From RGIG3009 sp964389495 (lineage in GTDB: Bacteria > Bacillota > Clostridia > Oscillospirales > Acutalibacteraceae), in the NCBI GenBank assembly GCA_964389495.1, contig CAYMDU010000008.1, positions 1 through 32,505 on the forward strand: a DNA stretch of 32,505 nt, in the 5' to 3' direction. Shown here one piece after another: positions 29,171 to 32,505 of this stretch; the stretch's first letter is position 1; every line of letters starts with the position of its first letter. Below the pieces are notes generated by a model. That model was given only the letters and a program-made list of their open reading frames with translations, had not been told where the DNA came from and did not search any database. Both the position numbers and the translations under genes were made by a program.

Positions 29171-30318
29171 TCCTCTACCTCCGCCGCCGAATCTTCGGTG
29201 AGGTCGATTTCGGGATTGGCCATTTCGTCAAATTCATCCGAATAGGAACTATAATCGCCAAACATATCCGAATATTCCGACTTTTTCATAATATGGATGT
29301 CTTCCGGGTTCAGCACAATGCCGATAACCGAATCCACCGGATAATAATCGGTGGTTTGTATCATCCACTTGAACCCCTTGAAATCCACAATGGTTTCAAA
29401 ATGAACGCCCTTGAATGTCACGGCGGTGACAGTGCCGGTGAGGTGGCCTTGATTGGCGGGAACAATATCAATATCTTCCGGACGAATAACCACATCAACA
29501 GGCTCATCTTTGTCAAAGCCGCTGTCCAAGCAGCGAAAAGTACGCCCGAAAAATTCCACAAGAAAATCTTCGTGCATGACACCGTCTAAAATATTGCTCT
29601 CACCGATAAAATCGGCCACAAACGCATTTTTCGGTTCGTTATAAATATCTTGCGGCGTTCCGATTTGTTGAATGTGCCCTGCATCCATAACCACAACCGT
29701 ATCCGACATGGACAAGGCTTCTTCCTGGTCGTGTGTTACATAAATAAAGGTAATTCCCAAGCTCTTTTGAATATTTTTCAATTCGGCCTGCATATCTTTG
29801 CGCAGTTTCAAATCCAAGGCCGCCAACGGCTCATCCAACAGCAAAACACGCGGATTGTTGGCCAAAGCGCGTGCAATGGCAACACGCTGCTGCTGACCGC
29901 CGGATAGCGTTTCTACGCGGCGCTCGTTAAATCCGACCAAATTCACCAATCTCAGCATGCGGTCAACCGTTTCGCGAATTTCCGCCTTGCTCTTGCGTTG
30001 CACACGCATACCAAACGCCACATTGTCTTCCACATTCAAATGCGGGAACAACGCATACCGCTGAAAAATGGTGTTGACAGGGCGCTTGTACGGCGGAAGA
30101 TCGGTCATGTTTTTGCCGTCAAAAAAAACATTGCCGCTATCGGGATTGACGAAGCCGCCGATAATTCGCAGCGTTGTGGTTTTGCCACAGCCGGACGGTC
30201 CCAGCAAAGTGACAAATTCCCCATCTGAAATGTTGAGGTTCAGCCCACTCAACACCTGCTCTCCGTCAAAAGAAACGGTAATGTCTTTCAGTGCGATGAT
30301 TTCTTTTGTTGTTTGCAT
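29167..30318 (-). CDS. potA: spermidine/putrescine-type ABC transporter ATP-binding protein
   Basis: Cytoplasmic ATPase powering PotBC. 383 residues from ATG 30318 (AAAGGGGG upstream; a longer frame covers the leader hairpins). Walker A LLGPSGCGKTTT (about 38-49), signature LSGGQQQRVAIARAL, Walker B RVLLLDEPLAALD and H-loop VTHDQEEALSMSD. A C-terminal TOBE-type region (about 245-345, with VVIRPEDIDIV) fits PotA. The final acidic tail (YSSYSDEFDEMANPEIDLTEDSAAEVEE-type composition) is longer than usual. First gene of potABCD-HAD; the genes overlap by 4 bp at each joint. A long structured leader precedes it. Confidence 0.95.
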   Translation of the reverse strand: MQTTKEIIALKDITVSFDGEQVLSGLNLNISDGEFVTLLGPSGCGKTTTLRIIGGFVNPDSGNVFFDGKNMTDLPPYKRPVNTIFQRYALFPHLNVEDNVAFGMRVQRKSKAEIRETVDRMLRLVNLVGFNERRVETLSGGQQQRVAIARALANNPRVLLLDEPLAALDLKLRKDMQAELKNIQKSLGITFIYVTHDQEEALSMSDTVVVMDAGHIQQIGTPQDIYNEPKNAFVADFIGESNILDGVMHEDFLVEFFGRTFRCLDSGFDKDEPVDVVIRPEDIDIVPANQGHLTGTVTAVTFKGVHFETIVDFKGFKWMIQTTDYYPVDSVIGIVLNPEDIHIMKKSEYSDMFGDYSSYSDEFDEMANPEIDLTEDSAAEVEE

Positions 30319-30560
30319 AATGCATCCCCCTTTGCGGTGTATATACGGCCTACCGTATACGAAAGTTTCCCACGCAACGCGGGAAAACCGTGATACTTTG
30401 AGCAACGCCCTCCGCAAAGGGTTTTTCACAGTCGTCGGTATAGGTTGCGACTGCGGCGATGCCTCATATCACCTTTGTGTAAATAGATGCGTGCCCCCTG
30501 CATTGCAGAACAAACTGTTCTATGCAAAGGGCAACACACAAAATATATATGTTTTTCAGA
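30319..30560 (-). promoter_or_regulatory. structured leader region upstream of potA
   Basis: About 240 bp without a gene. On the minus strand it holds, near the gene, GTATACGG/CCGTATATAC and TTTCCCGCG/CGTGGGAAA hairpins in tandem, and further upstream CAGTT/AACAGA-type and GTCG-rich elements. There is no U run before the gene, so this is not a clear attenuator. I do not recognise a riboswitch class, and no convincing -35/-10 pair stands out. Confidence 0.35.
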
Positions 30561-30567
30561 GAAAAGT

Positions 30568-30606
30568 CAAGGTATTTTCTGAAATTTCAGAAAATACCTT
30601 GCTTTT
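30568..30606. terminator. perfect 34-bp palindrome, bidirectional terminator
   Basis: A 17-base arm (starts CAAGGTATTTTC) and its exact complement at 30568-30601, no loop bases. CTTTTTG follows on the plus strand and ACTTTTCTC on the minus strand. It lies 45 bp past the rarA stop and ends that transcript before the potA leader. Confidence 0.7.
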
Positions 30607-30645
30607 TGTCGATTTTTGAGCAAAAACCGGCATAATTTTCTCAAT

Positions 30646-31923
30646 TTATTCCCGCTCGTTTTCCGATTTGATTACGCGCCAATACTCGGCAAATGCCTTT
30701 TCCGATTTATTGTCGCCGGGAACATAGTACACAGCATCTTTCACATCGTCCGGCAAATATTGCTGAGAAATCCAGTGATGTGGAAATGCGTGTGGGTACA
30801 GATAGTTTTGCCCTTTAACAGCAGCATCGGCCCCATCAAAATGCTTGTTTTGCAACTGCCGTGGCGGTGCACCGGTGTGCCCCGCTTCAATATCTGCCAT
30901 CGCCGCGGCAATCGCATCGTGGCCGGAATTGGATTTGGGCGCCGTGGCCACCAAAATCACCGCATCGGCAAGCGGCAAACGCGCCTCCGGCAACCCCACC
31001 TGCAAAGCACTGTCAACTGCCGCTTTCACAATCGGCAATATCATGGGATAGGCCAACCCGACATCTTCGGCGGCGCATACCAACAAGCGGCGACACACCG
31101 ATGGCAAATCCCCGGCGGAAAGGAGCCGCGCCAAATAGTATACTGCCGCATCGGGATCGGAACCGCGCATGGATTTCTGAAAGGCTGACAGCATATCGTA
31201 GTGTTCGTCACCGTTGCGATCGTACCGCAACGCACTTTTTTGAGAAAGTTGTGCCGCGGTTTCCAGCTCAATGCGGACGGTTCCGTTTTCATCGGGCGCT
31301 GTTGCTAACACACAAAGTTCCACTGCGTTCAGCGATTTCCGCACATCCCCACCGCACGCGTTTGCAATGCAGGCGGCAACACCGTCTTCCACCGTGATGG
31401 GATGATTTTGTTCTTTGGCCAAAAAATCAAATCCGCGCTGAACGGCACGCTTCGCTTCGTCGGCTTCGACACTTTTGAATTCAAACACCGTAGCACGACT
31501 CAGAATGGCACTGTATACATAAAAATAGGGGTTTTCCGTGGTGGAGGCAATTAGGGTGATGTTCCCGTTTTCGATATGTTCCAGCAATGTTTGTTGCTGC
31601 TTCTTGTTAAAATATTGAATTTCATCCAAGTACAGCAAGATGCCATTAGCCCCGGCCAAAGTATCCACTTCTTCCACTACGGCACGGATATCAGCCGTGG
31701 TTGCCGTGGTACCGTTGAGGCGGTGCAACCGCATGGAAGTGCGTTGGGCAATGATACCGGCAAGCGTGGTTTTGCCCACACCGGAAGGGCCGTAAAAAAT
31801 CAAATTGGGGATTTTTCCCGATTCAATAATGGTGCGCAACGCTTTGCCGGGGGCCAGCAAATGTTGCTGCCCCACCATATCGTCAAGTGTTTGCGGTCTC
31901 ATTCTGTCTGCCAAAGGAGCCAT
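30646..31923 (-). CDS. rarA: replication-associated recombination protein A (RarA/MgsA AAA+ ATPase)
   Basis: Clamp-loader-like AAA+ ATPase acting at stalled replication forks. 425 residues from ATG 31923 (GGTGG upstream; the longer frame to 32073 lacks a ribosome site and overlaps the nth promoter). N-terminal ADRMRPQTLDDMVGQQHLL, Walker A FYGPSGVGKTT (about 45-55), Walker B LYLDEIQYFNKKQQ, sensor-1 STTENPYFYV, arginine-finger region SRATVFEF, and the C-terminal RarA tetramerisation part ending PHAFPHHWISQQYLPD. Divergent from nth. Confidence 0.95.
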   Translation of the reverse strand: MAPLADRMRPQTLDDMVGQQHLLAPGKALRTIIESGKIPNLIFYGPSGVGKTTLAGIIAQRTSMRLHRLNGTTATTADIRAVVEEVDTLAGANGILLYLDEIQYFNKKQQQTLLEHIENGNITLIASTTENPYFYVYSAILSRATVFEFKSVEADEAKRAVQRGFDFLAKEQNHPITVEDGVAACIANACGGDVRKSLNAVELCVLATAPDENGTVRIELETAAQLSQKSALRYDRNGDEHYDMLSAFQKSMRGSDPDAAVYYLARLLSAGDLPSVCRRLLVCAAEDVGLAYPMILPIVKAAVDSALQVGLPEARLPLADAVILVATAPKSNSGHDAIAAAMADIEAGHTGAPPRQLQNKHFDGADAAVKGQNYLYPHAFPHHWISQQYLPDDVKDAVYYVPGDNKSEKAFAEYWRVIKSENERE

Positions 31924-32005
31924 GCCGTTCACCACCTTTTCAATTCTGTTTTCTATCATACACCGTTTTGACAAAATATGCAAGCGCTTACTGCTATTTT
32001 CAGCA

Positions 32006-32035
32006 TTGACAGCTTTGCCGGTTCCGTGGTACACT
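32006..32035 (+). promoter_or_regulatory. sigma-A promoter of nth
   Basis: TTGACA (32006-32011), 18 nt, TACACT (32030-32035). Transcription would start near 32042, just before the ribosome site AGGATG. Confidence 0.7.
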
Positions 32036-32063
32036 GGCAAGTAGGATGTGATAGCACTTGAAA

Positions 32064-32505
32064 ATGAAAACAAAACAACGCGCTGCTACTGTGATGAAAC
32101 AGCTGGCCGAGCGCTACCCGATTGCCGAATGTTCCCTGCGCTGTGAAAATGCTTTTCAATTACTGGTAGCCACTCGCCTGTCTGCACAATGCACCGACGC
32201 ACGTGTTAATATGGTGACCCCTGCTTTGTTTGAACGCTTTCCCGATGCGCGAACCATGGCGGCGGCCGCCCCAGAAGAAATTGAACCGTATATTCGTTCC
32301 TGCGGACTTTACAAAACCAAAGCGCGCGATTTGTCAGCCATGGCTCGTATGTTGTGCGAAGTCTATAACGGGCAAATTCCGTCCGGCATGGAAGAACTGA
32401 CTCGTCTTCCCGGCGTGGGAAGGAAAACCGCCAATTTAATCCGAGGGGATGTGTTTGAGCTGCCGGGTGCAGTGGTAGCCGATACGCACTGTATTCGCAT
32501 TGCCA
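32064..32505 (+). CDS. nth: endonuclease III (partial, runs off the window)
   Basis: DNA glycosylase/AP lyase for oxidised pyrimidines. The 147 visible residues show LLVATRLSAQCTDARVN (catalytic-site region near the start), IRSCGLYKTKARDLSAMARML, the helix-hairpin-helix LPGVGRKTA with the catalytic Lys, and VVADTHCIRIA with the expected Asp. The 4Fe-4S cluster end lies outside. ATG 32064 is 17 bases from AGGATG; TTG 32058, in frame, is 11 bases away and may be the true start. Confidence 0.95.
   Translation, partial: MKTKQRAATVMKQLAERYPIAECSLRCENAFQLLVATRLSAQCTDARVNMVTPALFERFPDARTMAAAAPEEIEPYIRSCGLYKTKARDLSAMARMLCEVYNGQIPSGMEELTRLPGVGRKTANLIRGDVFELPGAVVADTHCIRIA

Noticed and set aside
30319..30560. 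Guanidine (ykkC) or other known riboswitch before potA
   Set aside because: The conserved cores I know are not visible; only generic hairpins can be supported.

Overview
The window looks like chromosome of a spore-forming, Gram-positive, anaerobic Clostridia, most like the Oscillospirales (Ruminococcaceae-type). The reasons are intact spo0A and spoIVB, strong AGGAGG-type ribosome binding sites, many GTG and TTG starts, a flavodiiron O2/NO reductase, fermentative D-lactate dehydrogenase, two-subunit class I fumarase and RarA. This placement is inferred from gene content only.

Layout. 1-4487 (+): the end of an initiator tRNA, a small membrane protein, then D-lactate dehydrogenase (apparently with an ACG start), flavodiiron protein FprA and fumarase alpha/beta. 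4547-9213 (genes on -): a complete filamentous-phage (inovirus) prophage of about 4.64 kb between two 28-bp dif-like sites. It carries Rep, a candidate ssDNA-binding protein, two tandem major-coat-like proteins, a pIII-like adhesin, five small membrane proteins and a Zot ATPase. 9214-9690: remains of a broken membrane-protein gene. 9729-13742: Xer tyrosine recombinase, spo0A, spoIVB and a conserved hypothetical gene. 13794-17571: an accessory island that looks like a phage remnant, with an S24 peptidase lacking its DNA-binding domain, four small co-directional genes, a 500-nt gene-free but highly structured stretch (candidate large ncRNA), a RusA-like resolvase and small acidic or zinc-ribbon proteins. 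17681-25292 (-): tandem Gfo/Idh/MocA oxidoreductases, a helical hypothetical, a PqqD-like protein, an OPT transporter, an esterase, a PPOX-family protein and a truncated deacetylase. 25376-25612: two tRNA-Ser genes. 25692-30318 (-): polyamine-type ABC transporter potABCD plus a HAD phosphatase. 30646-32505: rarA (-) and the start of nth (+).

The most interesting system is the inovirus. Its attachment site lies inside its own rep gene. In the integrated state rep is cut after residue 317, and the host half of the dif-like site supplies an in-frame TAG. The missing C-terminal 72 codons sit at the opposite end of the prophage (8974-9192), in exactly the frame needed to rejoin rep when the element circularises (predicted 389 aa). 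Circularisation would also place the ssb-coat-adhesin-zot genes downstream of the only strong promoter seen (5535-5563), whereas in the prophage that promoter reads out into the host. No repressor or integrase gene is visible in the element. Integration by the host Xer recombinase, encoded 515 bp away, could therefore itself be the off switch. Joining the two host half-sites gives a 28-bp site with perfectly symmetrical 11-bp arms, probably the chromosomal dif or a dif-like site.
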